Below, one piece after another: positions 24,680 to 37,488 of a stretch of DNA of 64,000 nucleotides. A model generated the notes under the pieces. It was not told where the DNA came from. It saw only the letters and a program-made list of their open reading frames with translations, and did not search any database. This stretch comes from Liolophura sinensis (lineage: Eukaryota; Mollusca; Polyplacophora; Chitonida; Chitonidae): positions 18,373,976 through 18,437,975 of the forward strand of contig NC_088298.1 in the NCBI RefSeq assembly GCF_032854445.1. Reading direction: 5' to 3'. A program made the translations under genes and the position numbers. Position 1 is the stretch's first letter. Each line of letters begins with the position of its first letter.

Positions 24680-25260
24680 CTCGTGCAGACAAATTGCTGA
24701 ACAGCCAAGATGCACATGCGTTAAGTTTGTAAAGATAGTTATTTTATTTGACACGTTTTGGTCATGCTGGTCTCAATAATTTTTCCCCACGGCGATTTAC
24801 ATGTAAACATTTGAAAATGTAAATGCCTAGTACTTAAGCGTAGTTTGTGACCCCACATATTTTAATTTTCTTTTATTCTTATGGACACGATTGCAATCAA
24901 GTTACTCGGGGATTGGAAGTGGCGCAAGTCTTGTATATTTACATACCTTTGTCGCGTAGCGCCTTCAATGGCTTACAGTTTTATACAGAAAATAGAGAGA
25001 CTAATTGGAACTTGCAACCCCACTTGACGCCGGCCGATGTGAGAGAGCTGAGTTATGTGACAGCGCTTTAGGCAAACTTGTCAGCGAAGGGGCTTTTGAT
25101 AGAGTGGAGGCGTGTGGTCACTTCATCAAATACTAAAAAATTACAATTTGAAAAACGGGGAAAACAGACTGAGGGAATCAACCCCCACCTCCGCCATAGA
25201 CATAATGTCTGTGTGGAAATTAGTGTAGCGATTTGTCTTGAACTTTCTGATTGATGTGCC
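24680..25260 (+). repeat. Family G copy, right part
   Basis: AACAGCCAAGATGCACATGC, CCACTTGACGCCGGCCGATG and GTGACAGCGCTTTAGGCAAA match the second half of 7740-9040. Confidence 0.6.
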
Positions 25261-26621
25261 TGACCACCACTGTCCTACTGTGGTTTAATTAGTTGGAATG
25301 AAAGCAATACCGGGGACTAAAAGAAAGGGCATTGTAGTAAACCTTTATTAGACTAAAGAAGGATAGCAAACAGACTCTAACAGTGGCTCGTTTCGCTCGG
25401 TTGGGTCGGCCGGTGGGTCGCAGAAACCAAAATCCAAATGTTTTCTTGTACAGAAGTACCTTATTATTGGTTGCTCCGTGAAACTACTAGACAAAAACTA
25501 TACAATGAACAATCTGCAGCAAGGGACAGGCGACGAATGCAAACTAGTGGTTTGAATATCTTTTCTAAATTAATGTATCAATAACATTACACAAAATTAC
25601 CACCATACAAAACAAAAAGAATCGCAGAATATGAAGACAAATGCGAATGCAGGTTACAATCAAGGACTACACCGAATCTATCTGACCACACCGGAAAACC
25701 GCATAGTCGTCAAACAGGCCCTCTGTCAGGGGAGACAAGCTAAATGAGCTGCAAATTTTACAGCTTTTACACAGAGAAAGTAGAGCCTAAAAACCAGGTT
25801 TGTTTCAAACAATGCGCCCAATACGATAAATATTGTGGTTTCACATATGCCAATGAGTCAGGATGACACGTTTGCGACAATAATTACTGGACGAAAAAGA
25901 AACTCACACAAAGTGCACAAGTTTGCACTTTTCTTCAAATACATACTTTTGTAGATAGGCTAGCTTCATTAATGATGTGTCAAAATGTATGTGTTATCAT
26001 ACAAATTTAAATGTCAGAAAACTGACTCAAGAGCATATAGCTGTTGTAAAACTTAGTACTGTTTTAGCCACGCCATATTGTCACGTTAGTCTTTTTTTAG
26101 AAGTTGATCATATGTGCTCAGTTTTAAGCCATCCCTTCATCACTCAATACTTTAATAACACATCTTCTTTTGGATGATTTTAGAAATAGCATTAAGCTGT
26201 GTTCTCTCAGATTTATACTGTAACGATCCTAGAATCATACGAGTTTTCAAATCTCTCACCGCCGTCGTGTCAGTTCTGCTGAAAATCCTTCCGATGCCAT
26301 CCCTGAAAAGTAAATGACTGGAACTGAGAATGGATTAACTGGTCAGATTGAAGTAGGCAGTCATTTTAGATGATCTCCGAGCGCTTTATGCCCCCTTGTA
26401 TAATGACCTACACTCACTGTGTTTGGGTATGTAATCTCTTGTCTGGCTTAACCGCTCACCAATGTACAGTAAATTCTGTAAAATATGAAGTATGGAATAC
26501 ACACGATTTGAACATGGTAAAAGGAGAAACGGAATGAATGAATGTTCAGTCATATAGATCCATGATTGATGTGGACCTAATGTGGTCACGCTCCCACAGA
26601 GCAAAGCAGGAAAATCAGCGT

Positions 26622-26624
<3 letters not shown>
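25261..26624. other. No gene seen
   Basis: Nothing recognised before the TC microsatellite. Confidence 0.5.

Positions 26625-26686
<62 letters not shown>
26625..26686. repeat. (TC)31 microsatellite
   Basis: An uninterrupted run of about 62 bases. It makes long Ser-Leu or Arg-Glu frames on the two strands, which are not genes. Confidence 0.97.
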
Positions 26687-26690
<4 letters not shown>

Positions 26691-27042
26691 GACGGACGAG
26701 AGTACCATCAAGAAATCGGAATACCCATTCACAAAATAAATTACGCCTTAAGCGAAGCACACGGATCACGTGACACTTTTGCCACGTGGTGGGTATTTTA
26801 CTTCTTTGTATGCTCTGACCTGCCAGTTTTGTGTGTCATTGAATCGTGACACTTCAGCCAATGTGAACGTTCACAAATTCAGTCTTAACGAAGTCAAGCC
26901 AAGACTGACGTTAAACAAACTTAACCAGGCGATTTTTCAGTCATTTTTATTTCCGTTTCATGCATTTTACTTTCTTAGCAAAGACGAATGAATGAGCCGT
27001 TATGGGACATGCTTACAGGACATTGGGCCTACGCTTTCCTGA

Positions 27043-27273
27043 CTCTGGTGTCAATGCAGTCCGTGCCATGATGTCAAGCAGACTTTGACACTCGCTGCGT
27101 TTGAATTGATATCACCTGGCTCTGGTGTCAATGCAGTCCGTACCATGATGTCAAGCAGACTTTGACATTCGCTGCGTTTGAATTGATATCACCTGGCTCT
27201 GGTGTCAATGCAGTCCGTGCCATGATGTCAAGTAGACTTTGACACTCGCAGCCTTTGAATCGATATCACCTGG
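27043..27273. repeat. 77-bp tandem repeat, 3 copies
   Basis: CTCTGGTGTCAATGCAGTCC starts at 27043, 27120 and 27197. The copies are nearly identical, so the triplication is recent. Confidence 0.92.
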
Positions 27274-27515
27274 AACCTTTGTACATTTGTATTCCAGTCC
27301 ACGTATTCAAAAGCCACACTGATGGACAATAACTTTGTTAGACTTCCTGACTTCTTACCAAGTATACACACAATGCGGATAGTGATGTCTTTTTGTAACA
27401 CACTGGCCATTGACAAAGACGTATCTGGAATCATGCAACTTTAAAGCTTTTCATAATCAGCTGCATGTTCTTTAATTTTGGTTATGGAAAGCAAAATATC
27501 AACTTCATTTCGAGT

Positions 27516-27702
27516 GATTGAGTGAGTGCTTGGGGTTTGACGTCGTACTCAACAATTTTTCAGTCATATGAGGACGAAGGAATCCTTAGGGTGCATTCAC
27601 GTGTAATGTACCTCCTTGTTGCAGGACGGATTTCCACAGCTCTTTTATTTAGTGCTGCTTCACTGAGACGACTTACCGAAGGCAAGTAAGCCGCCCCGCT
27701 TT
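27516..27702 (-). mobile_element. SINE family 2, 5'-truncated
   Basis: GAGTGAGTGCTTGGGGTTTG through CTCCTTGTTGCAGGACGGAT to GGCAAGTAAGCCGCCCCGC; the tRNA-like half is absent. Confidence 0.78.
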
Positions 27703-29529
27703 TAGGATTTTAGGGTAAAGTTGATAGTGTCAGGTGCGTGGAGGTAGTGATATAAGGGAATGGAATGTGTCTGAACTCTGTAACACCTTGTTATATCTGT
27801 CAGGGAGGGAAGTGTCAAATTAAATGCCTTTCCATGGCAAAACGTTTAAAAAATCGAAAAAATTCCGATATTTTAGCACTAAATTGACGGGAATTCAAGC
27901 GGCATTTTTTTTCCTGGGCGTTATTTGCGTCCAAGGCTTATTTAAACTAACTCCTTAGATGGTTTCACAAGATTAAACAAAATGCTTTGGGAAGAAACAG
28001 TTCAAAGAATAGGTCACGCATACATGTACGGCAGTTTCGACTTCGAAACTTTGTTTGGTAAAAAAATCTTACTACCCCACGTAATCTGTTATTAATGTGG
28101 GGGCTCTCCATTTTATTTACAGTGACATGTGCTTCTGAAAAAATCACAAACCTCATTAGACGAACTGTGGCGAAAACTAAAGGCTGAACTTCTGTTAACA
28201 AAAGGCACTCCTAAAGGAAATATATGCCATTTGTGTCTCCGAAATACGTCGTGAATGATGATCTCTCAATTAATGAGAACAAAAGTCACCTGGTAGAGTG
28301 AAACTTTGTTGCCTTTTAGCGATTAAAAAGTTCCATGTCAGAAGTCTCGTATTTTTTTTCACTGAAATGAGCGTGGACGCGCTTTTGTCTAGTCAAGTAC
28401 GTGCATTATATGCTGTCTAATCTCCGAGTGAGAAAAGGAAATGCTTTTGAAGTGCAAGTGACGTCGGCTATATGTAAATGACATTGTTTTTACTGTGGAA
28501 ATGTACACGAGATTTACGTGGGTAGCATTTGAAAACATTAACTGGTGGGTAGGTGATTTGATCATCCAAAGAGACTGCACCACAAAGCATGCGTTGGAGA
28601 TGCACTAAAAAAATCAATCTACAAATCTGGAGAGTATGCTTTGTCAATTTTCCGTGTGTGTTTACTGAATACAGGAAATGACAAAACAGCCTCGCACTCC
28701 GTTTGGCAGTGATGTTTCAGACAACTTTTACACCACAGTGCTGCTAAACACGTCGTGTTTTCACTCCCGGCTGCTGGCTACTTTGGCAATTATATCAAAA
28801 CTGTTCATGTGTAAATAATTCAAACCAGTGGTATTTCGAACAATAACATGAGAAAAACATCGTTTCCTGAAAGCAGCAGTGTTTCTCCCATGGCGAACTG
28901 GTTGCGTGCTATTCTAACTTGCATCATTTGTCGTCCACTAAAATGCATATATCATATGGCTACCTACACTTTTGTTACTTGGTAATTTAGAAACTGACAA
29001 ATCAGTACCATTACTTTGTAACTTTTTTAAGGCATCAGCAACTGCAGTTAAAGGGTCTTTTTTGATCAGAAATGTTGACTGGATGGATATGGGCAATACG
29101 CCTACAAATGCTAAACTACAGAAATATAGACCTGATCGCATGCTACCAAATTTGCTCTGAGCATTTCTGCCGTTCGGGAAAAAAACACCTCGAGAACACA
29201 TACACGTATTTGCCACACACATGTATAAAGATACTCCCAAATTCCATTACATAAAACACATCTTGAATAATTTGTGCTAAGCAAACAGTCCTTATAAATG
29301 TGTGAATTTAGGACAGTGCCAGCAATGATGTATGCTACGTCATCAACACTTTCAAGATCGAAACACAAGGGAATTGATTAGTCTGGCATCTCAAAACAAA
29401 AGTTCCCTCTGAATCGATGAAGCAGGAAGATATAGTTTATAATAAACTGGGAGTGTTCTTTGTTCGGTGTAACACACCACATCTCATTCGGGCGCCTAGA
29501 ACATTCATTGCGTCAATTGCGTCAATCCC
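27703..29529. other. No gene seen
   Basis: Overlapping short frames on both strands around 28940-29370 show no domain. Confidence 0.5.
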
Positions 29530-29700
29530 TACATCAATGAAAACTGTTGACTGCTTCTCTTTGTATAAATCCGTGTTATTTTCTTTGTGATTTGTCTTGA
29601 ACGTTTTTTTTTAAATTGGACATGCGATTATTGAACTAAAGCGTCCTATTTGGTTGACTGTCGGTGTGCGAATGTCTGTTTTCTGACGGTGAGATTCGCC
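29530..29700 (+). repeat. Dispersed repeat, family D tail
   Basis: ACTGTTGACTGCTTCTCTTT, TTGAACGTTTTTTTTTAAAT and TATTTGGTTGACTGTCGG follow the family order. Confidence 0.5.
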
Positions 29701-30078
29701 ATGTATCATAATCACCTTTAGTCTCATTATTGTTAACATTCTTAGCAAAAGTTTAAAAATTGTCTTTTGGATCGTCACTTCACAGTTAGCAAGATATGCA
29801 CATACTCTAAATACATGTGGCGATTCTACATTTTTAAATCAAAGGCTTTATTTGCAATCGATTTTTCTAATCACTGCCATTCTATTCTGCTATTATTCCT
29901 CTCAGCTGTTCCTTTTTGACAGAGAGGACAAATTGTAGACAACTGTCTCCCCCTAGCGCTAAGCATTTTTTTTCTTGACAAAAGAAATGATATACAAACG
30001 CTGAGGCGACACACAAATCATTTGAACTGTGAACAGATTATACAACACAGTTCGTATGGCATAGCGTTACATATTACA

Positions 30079-30460
30079 TATTAACGGGAAAGACGTAATC
30101 GTCCGTTACTTTTGAATCACAATCAGTTTGGTTAAGGTCTGTAACGCTTGTCATTTTCAGCAGCTGTCTCATTTCATCTGCATGATGCCTTTATGAACAG
30201 TTGCAATCAATGCGCAACTGAGATACCTTGTTTGAATGTTATTTGACCTGGAACTCATTAATGGACTACGAATTTGAACTTTGATATGGAATTCATGCCT
30301 GGAATATCAACTGTCTGCTTGGCATCATTGAAAACTGATGACCGTTCCTCTCTTGTGTGTTACCGGCTTTATTTGCTATTTGTATAATTTCCTATATACC
30401 TTTGTCTTTGGGAGGTAGTGTTAAACGTTGTTTTGGAAATGGATCGTGCGATTCTGGTTC
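30079..30460 (+). repeat. Dispersed repeat, family D, inverted copy of 19030-19470
   Basis: AACGGGAAAGACGTAATCGT, TAACGCTTGTCATTTTC, TGCATGATGCCTTTATGAAC and CCTTTGTCTTTGGGAGGTAG recur in reverse complement at 19030-19470 at high similarity. The first part also matches 11500-11640. Confidence 0.75.
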
Positions 30461-30769
30461 ATTGTGCTTTGCACTAGGCCACAAAGTTTTGATTTGCACT
30501 GACATAAATGTGGTGTTTACTTAATGGTAGTCAATGGTTACTTAATGATATTTACCTATTACCAATCCGGTCTCGGGCGAATACTACATCACAACCGTTT
30601 GCACGTAATACGTAATGCACCCCTATAATTGTCTTATTAAACACCACAAGCTGGTAAGAGAGTCGGTTAGCGAGTGGCCTCAATGGAACACTATCGCATA
30701 CTTTTAGAGAGGCAGAAAAGCTTTGACCTCAATCGCCAGCACCATTGTCCGTTCCATCTACATTATTGA

Positions 30770-31035
30770 CTTATTCATTTGATTGGAGTTTTGTTCCGTA
30801 CTCAAGAATATTTCACTTACACGACGCCGGTCAACATAATGGTGAGAGGAAAACGGGTAAAGAGCATGCGAAATCCTCGACCATCAACAGGTTACTGCCA
30901 GACCTTCCCACGTACGTCTGGAGAGGAAACCAGCACGTGCTCTTAAAATTTGAACTGACACTGAGTCATCGCACTCGTGAGAGACTTCGAAGTCATTGTG
31001 CTATTCCAGCACGGCAACCGCGACGCCACGGGGCA
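30770..31035 (-). mobile_element. SINE family 1, diverged, near full length
   Basis: Tail TTATTCATTTGATTGGAG, CTCAAGAATATTTCACTTAC, CCACGTACGTCTGGAGAGG and a decayed head ending near GGGGCACCG. Confidence 0.8.
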
Positions 31036-31442
31036 CCGACGGATTACTAAGCATCACCTGAGGCCTTGGACTACATTTATCAAAGCTCTTGAGGCTTAAG
31101 TCTGAAACTCCAATAGGTTTAAAATATTCCGCTCTTGGGAATTTTAAATTTGTACACTGATTCATTACTTCAGAGGGATATACCATGCAGAATTTGAGTT
31201 CTTTCATGTTTGGCGTATTGCTTTCTAACCACTTGAAATTCATCGTGGTAAATACGAGCCTATGTCTCTTTTGAGTAAATCTGGATCACTGATGTCTAAA
31301 TAAAAATTAACATTAAAGTAATTCGTGACCAAATTCTGCTTGTGCCACAGCATTAGGGGTGTGTAAGCTAGCATCATGTAAGCATTTATATGAAAAGTTA
31401 AAATAAAGCCATAAAGGCCGGATTCCAGTGGGTGCATGTGAC

Positions 31443-31692
31443 CACGTGTCTCTTGGGTGTATCACACTGTTGTCGCTACTCTCGTTTTACTCGCCATATA
31501 GTCTTAGAAACTATCAACGTTGTCAGATATCACCTGACACAATGTCCATAAGCAGGCAAATGCTTCCACACATGCATTAATACGACTTATTTAATAAGAC
31601 GTACGGCTAGTAGCGACGATAGTGTGATAGTTGGCAAGTGTCCACACGTTACCTTGTGAAATACGGCCTCTTGTCGGTTTACCTCAGTTAGG
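31443..31692. mobile_element. Foldback MITE-like element
   Basis: GTGTATCACACTGTTGTCGC (left) and GCGACGATAGTGTGATAGTT (right) form imperfect inverted arms at 31443-31484 and 31606-31648. The right end continues with GAAATACGGCCTCTTGTCGG and TTTACCTCAGTTAG. Related sequence lies at 16714-16805 (inverted) and 48330-48530. Confidence 0.6.
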
Positions 31693-31842
31693 GTTTTATT
31701 CAGACTGTTCGTGTAATCCATAAATACATTTAGTAACAAATTATACCCCCTTAGCACCATGACTTAATCAGGATAGGGTTAAAACAACAATGGAGCGATG
31801 TTAATTTCAATTTGTTAGATATCTCTGGTCGATGTGATTCAA

Positions 31843-31886
31843 AACACAGCATTCTGAGTAATTTTAATTACTCAAAATGCTGTGTT
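31843..31886. repeat. Near-perfect hairpin, 21-bp arms, 2-base loop
   Basis: Arms 31843-31863 and 31866-31886 (AACACAGCATT...GAGTAATT) have a single mismatch. Confidence 0.93.
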
Positions 31887-32605
31887 GTTATCACACCTAA
31901 AATGCAATGACATTGTCGCTTGTTGTGCTTTGTTATCTTCCACAGCTGATTAAATCCGGATGTTTATGTTGGCACCTTAATAGACTTTTCCGGAAACCGG
32001 AAATTGCACTTAGCGAGTATTTAGAGCAAATCAACCGTTGTTTGGAATGATTTTACACCGAATGCGATCTGAGTATTGTGGATGCACTAATGAGTTTAGC
32101 TGGAGTTTTCCGCAAACACAAAAGATGTGTTTACTGGGACTGCGGAGATAATGGTATTTGCTCTTCAGAGACTAGTTAATGGGTAGAACGTACTAGACTG
32201 ACAGTACTAGTTCGTATTCGGAACGTGATCTGTCTTCCTCTAGTTATCATTGATGTCCCGGGTGTGATTACGCGGGGCATTTAATATAGGCCCTTACAGA
32301 AAAAGAAACCAAAAAGTCAAATCGGTGACAGGAGTAACAATTACAAAGTATATCCGACAGCCGCCATATAACTGAATTCTAGATCAAATAAATAAATAAT
32401 GACGGTTACTCATGTGAAGTCGTTCCTTGGCACGTTCAGGGTAACGGGATATGTGAAGGAACGGTGAGCATATAGTTCTAGTATTCTGTGGCTAGTGGCT
32501 TTGGTGTATTTGGAACTCATGTTAAGAATAGCCATAAATATGAAACACAAAATACATATGTACCGTCTTTTATGGCTTCTGTAATGCTAAACATACGCTC
32601 AAAAA

Positions 32606-32920
32606 TGCTTCGGGAGCGGTAGATCCAGAGTCAATCCTGGGTCGTGTCACACCTAAGACCTTAAAAGAGGTTGTAACTTCCTCCCTTTGTGTTCAGCATG
32701 AATGGAATAGTGCAACGACTGGTCGAACCGTATCAGTATAATGGCCCGCTCGGGCGGGGCGGCTTACTTGCCTTTGGTAAGGCATATCACTAAAGCAGCA
32801 CTAGATAAAAGAGTGGTGGAAGTCCGTCCTGCATCAAGGAGGCACATTACAAGCACTTTGTCGTCATATGACTGAAAAATTGTTAAGTACGACGTTAAAC
32901 CCCAAACACTCACTCACTCT
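32606..32920 (+). mobile_element. SINE family 2, near full length
   Basis: B-box region GAGTCAATCCTGGGTCG, then AATAGTGCAACGACTGGTCG, the body GGCGGCTTACTTGCC and the tail GACGTTAAACCCCAAACACT. Confidence 0.82.
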
Positions 32921-33990
32921 AACATCACTTAGATAAAAGACGCTGTGTTAAAATTAACAGATTATTTTCTTCGTATAGATCAAACAACAGAGAAAATTTT
33001 GGCATTTTGCTACTAACGTAATGATATGGAATGAATCCTTCAACACGTTTCAACAATTCATTCGCACCTTACTTTATTAAGACCAAGTATGTAAAAAGAG
33101 ATACCAGATGTGTCTCAGTCATGGTTTTGCCTAGGGAAAGCGGTATGTCTTTTGATCAATCTAAAAATGTCTTTTGAGTCCAACATGTGTTAAATATTTT
33201 TATTACATCAGTGTAGCTTATTCTAACGTAATGAAAAATATAACTGGATTTTGTAATATTGTGAACATCAAAGCCAACCTGGATCGCTCCCCAATACAAA
33301 TTCTATTCACTTGGGAACCCATCTCCCTTGTATATACTGCACCTGCCTAGGGAAGCATTTGTGCTATCAGTAATTCACCCAGGAGACATTTTTTCACTGT
33401 AGTTCCAGATGTTTCCTTGAGCTTAATATCGGATGGAACGCATTCTGCCCCCAAAAATATTTAGTTTAACACAGATTTGTTAATCACAGGCAGTTCACGC
33501 CCAAAAAGATGCCATTTCTAAACGCATTTGTGAGCTACTAATCAATTCTTGAATTCAGCAGTCTGGTATTTGGACTTTAGCTGATCGGTATTTTACGTTG
33601 TATTGAAAATTAGTAGAGATATACGACGGCGGCCTGGTATATGTTCTTTTTTATTTATTTCATAGTTGTTCCTTGTCATACATAAGACAGTTTGTACGAT
33701 GGCGATAAGCTTTATAAATATGGAAACCAGAAGACCCCAGAGTAAGCTCTGTTTTGCAGTTTTGGCAAACACTCCTACATGTAATGGAAAGATATGCATA
33801 TAAAATTATTTGCAAGAAAGTGGTCTTAAACCAAAGTTAGATTGCGCAAACTATCAAACGGATATGGTGGAGCGTTTATTTTACCAACATTCAACAAACA
33901 TCAAAACGGAATACTCTGTCATTTTTAAACCCGTATCTCGCAATTCAAAGCCATGGAAAGACATGCGCCTGAACAAAAAACGGCATCAAC

Positions 33991-34157
33991 AGAAGCTTTA
34001 TTTCACATGTTTACATGATTGTAACTGTTCAAAACACTCCAACAGAAGCTTTGTTTCACATGTTTACATGATTGTAACTGTTCAAAACACTCCAACAGAA
34101 GCTTTGTTTCACATGTTTACATGATTGTAACTGTTCAAAACACTCCAACAGAAGCTT
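33991..34157. repeat. 53-bp tandem repeat, just over 3 copies
   Basis: AGAAGCTTTGTTTCACATGT recurs at 33991, 34044, 34097 and (partly) 34150, with almost no differences. Confidence 0.92.
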
Positions 34158-35921
34158 AAGCCACGGAGGAGGTCAAAGAGGTAATTGTAATCTTTGAAAG
34201 CCTTTGATGGACTTCACAGAAATTCTAACCACTGCTTTAATGAGGTTCGGTATCTTACCTCTAAAGCTGAACATTCGATGTTGATATCCTGTGGTATTCC
34301 GTTTCAATCATGCTTATGCAGTAATCCCTATTCATCAATTCTGACCGCCGTGATGAATTCTCTTTTCCAACCTAACACTACTCACCTTTCCCTGCACTAC
34401 ATGTATCAGATTTCGCTAATGAGGACAGTAGCTCCTTTGTCACCCTCCCCGAGGGTTAAGCTGACATATGTGGCGTCGTGTGTACAAAACATGTGTTGCA
34501 TACAACTCTAATACCCCTGTCTTGCACTCACCTCTTTCTGTACGCAATCAGGGCAGATATAGACACACAGACTTATCCTTCGATGTAGAAAAAGCAAATT
34601 ATCAACCGACAACCAAAATATACAACGACGACTCTTGACTTCAGAAGACCAAACGCAGGCGCATACGAGATCTAATTGTTGATTATATCACACTTTTCTT
34701 GTGACCTATTCACCTCAAAACGTCATGGGGACGTTGCACTCCAAGTAAAATGTAGAAATTATAGGCAGTACGTAGCAGGTACCGTCTGGGTCAGTTTCAC
34801 AAATCTCCGTAACCATCTAATATTTGTTAATCGGCTAAAAAGGATCATTTAGCCGAATACTGTAGGCAGACTACAAAAATGTCCGTTTCACAAAAATAGA
34901 ACTCTGCTTGGCCGGCTTGCCATAGCCGGATGTATGGCAGTTCTGAAGTCATCCGATTGATAGAATACATTTTGATAATTGTTAAATTAGTTTCAAAATA
35001 TAAATAAATTAAATTACTACTGATAAATAACGCCAAAAGATGATAATTTTCTCTCTATGTTAGTTTTTGACACTCTGACAACAAACAGTCGAAAAAAAAC
35101 AACAAAGACGTGCGCGGTTAGGTGGTTTTGAGAATTTTACACAGGTTCTCGTTGGGTGATAGAAGCTGATCTCTTTTCTTATTTTCTTTCAAACAGTAAA
35201 TGCGCTTTTAAAAAACGGGACTGTTAAAGAAGAACTTGTTTCTTCCTGACATGACGAAGGATGTGGGTCAATCTTTCAAAATCTAAGACAAAAAGCTCTA
35301 AGAAGCCATTAACCAATTAATTTCTTTATGAAACGGTCCAGACAAAATTGCTTATCGGCTAGTCTGCTGGGTTAATAGCAATCTAAGCTTAGGTGTTACC
35401 TCATACTAGGCAGTTTTGTTAATTAAATGGATTTATTAATTAGTCAAGACGTAAGCATTTCTGGCAAAACATATATAGTAGTGGCAAAAAGGAAAAAAGA
35501 AAAAAGCGGCAGTTCCGCTTTTGATCAACTATTAGTGAATATAATGTAATACTCAACTCGAACGTCTGGCACACCTTTGCCGTGTGAAAACGTCGAGAAG
35601 AATTGACTGCTTGTCAGAATGTGTCATACATAATAAATCTGTCGTAAGGTCATATTTGTTCGAAAGACGTGTTTAAGAAGTCAGATAATGACGTTAATAA
35701 ATAAAAAAGACGTAAAGCAATCTTTTTTTTCCGGTAGATTGCTTTTTGTAATAAGTAATAATAGTAATAGTAAATATTAATAATGTTGAAGCACGATGCT
35801 TTAGTGAGACGTTGTTGTTGAACAACAAAACCTCGCCTTCGTGATGGGTTGTCAATGAAAATAACTGTGTTTTGTGAAAGGAAAAATAATTGACGTATCA
35901 ATATTTCGGTGATATTATAAT
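34158..35921. other. No gene seen
   Basis: Short frames only. A small inverted repeat (AAAGCAATCT/AGATTGCTTT) lies at about 35715-35750. Confidence 0.5.
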
Positions 35922-36012
35922 TCTTTATTGATTTGATTGGTGTTTAACGCCGTATTCAAGAATATTTCACTGTTGAGTGGGATTTGACCTCACATCGACC
36001 GCAAGGATGCCA
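35922..36012 (-). mobile_element. SINE family 1, internally deleted
   Basis: TTGATTTGATTGGTGTTTAA and CAAGAATATTTCACT join directly to GATTTGACCTCACATCGACC; the central domain is gone. Confidence 0.7.
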
Positions 36013-37210
36013 GTAACGGTATCCAAGCGTATGAATATGGGGTTATTACAAGATTGTTTTGTCATGAATTAAAAGACAGACGACATATCTTGATATGATT
36101 AGCAAGACACTGTATGAAACTAACAGAACGCGCATGAATAAGTAACTACATGCTGGCAATCCGGTCCTCTTGTTATTCGATTTGTAATACCAATATTGTG
36201 GATTAGGGCGCGAAGTGAAGGTTTTGATTCTGTTACATGTACAGCAAATACATGTATAGGCTAACGTACATGTAGGGGCCTTATGAAATGCCTGACGATG
36301 CTTACGGTAAATAGCTTATCAAGGCTCCACCAAAACGCACAATTTGGGGATGAAACGATGCTTTAGTGAGACACATCATGTCAGACACACAGACCTGGTA
36401 TTTATGAGACGGACATTAGTTGTAATTGACGCCAGTTGGGAATAATGATTTTCGCGTAAATAGCATGAGTTACTTCAATAGCCTGAGTTACTTCCCCTGT
36501 CAGTTATTGTCGTCATTATTATAACTTTCGTGTCATTGGTTTTATTTATTTGACATCTCACTGATTTGCTACTGCAACATAGGTATTAGCCCGCCTGCGT
36601 CTTTGTGGCTTAAATCGCTGATTTTCATTAAATTACATGTGTAATTCAGTCAAAGGGTTCTTCCCTTGCTTGCGCTCGAAGTACACGGTAGGTCTATTTT
36701 CCCGGCGATCACAATCGTAAGACCCCCGTCCCACCTTCCCACCCCACAGGCATGCCTCTATGCACTTAGGTGTAGATCACAATGTTGTCGTCAGTTCGGA
36801 GAATTAAGGCCATCAGTAAAAGTTCATGCGCCGTCTACCATCATTAGAAAACCACTATCCCAGAATGCGTGAAACACTAATAGCGACGTCTTCCGAGTAG
36901 TCTCTCTTGTGCATTAATCGGTATATTCTGCCATTTGAAAGACTGAAAGTTTTATTTCATTGCGCATGCAGGCATGATGATATGCATCCTTTAAACCAAT
37001 GTCTCGTTACATGTGTATTTTTTTAAAAAAAACCTTAAGGATTTGGAATAACTAAAAAACATAAATGTCACATAAGCACTTACCTTCAATGTCGATCGCA
37101 GAATGTTTAATGGAAGATTTCTATATTTGCGTCCTGCACAAGATTTCGTTGACTTGGCACTGTATAGAGGACAATCGCCCCAAGGCCAGTGCACAAAACT
37201 ATACACTTCA
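36013..37210. other. No gene seen
   Basis: Nothing recognised. Confidence 0.5.
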
Positions 37211-37217
37211 AAGAGTA

Positions 37218-37488
37218 TTTTATTTATTTTACTTCATTAGTGTTGTACGGCGTACTCTAGAATATTTTACGTATACGACGGCGGCAAACATTAAGGTTGG
37301 AGGAAACCCGGCAGAGCCCAAGGAAAACCCACGACCACCTTCAGGCTGCTGACAGATCTTCCCACGTACGGCCGGAGAGGAAGTCATCATGAGCTGGATT
37401 TGAACACAAAGCCACCGCATTGGTGAAAGGCTTCCGAGTCATTACGCTGCGCCAGCGCGCTAACAAACTGAGCCACAGAAGCCTCTCT
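37218..37488 (-). mobile_element. SINE family 1, full length with target duplication
   Basis: Flanked by AAGAGTA at 37211-37217 and 37489-37495. The whole unit from (ATTT)n through CACGACCACC and GTACGGCCGGAGAGGAAG to AACTGAGCCACAG is present. Confidence 0.88.

Noticed and set aside
26386-26849. Frames with long Arg-Glu or Ser-Leu runs
   Set aside because: Translation of the TC microsatellite.
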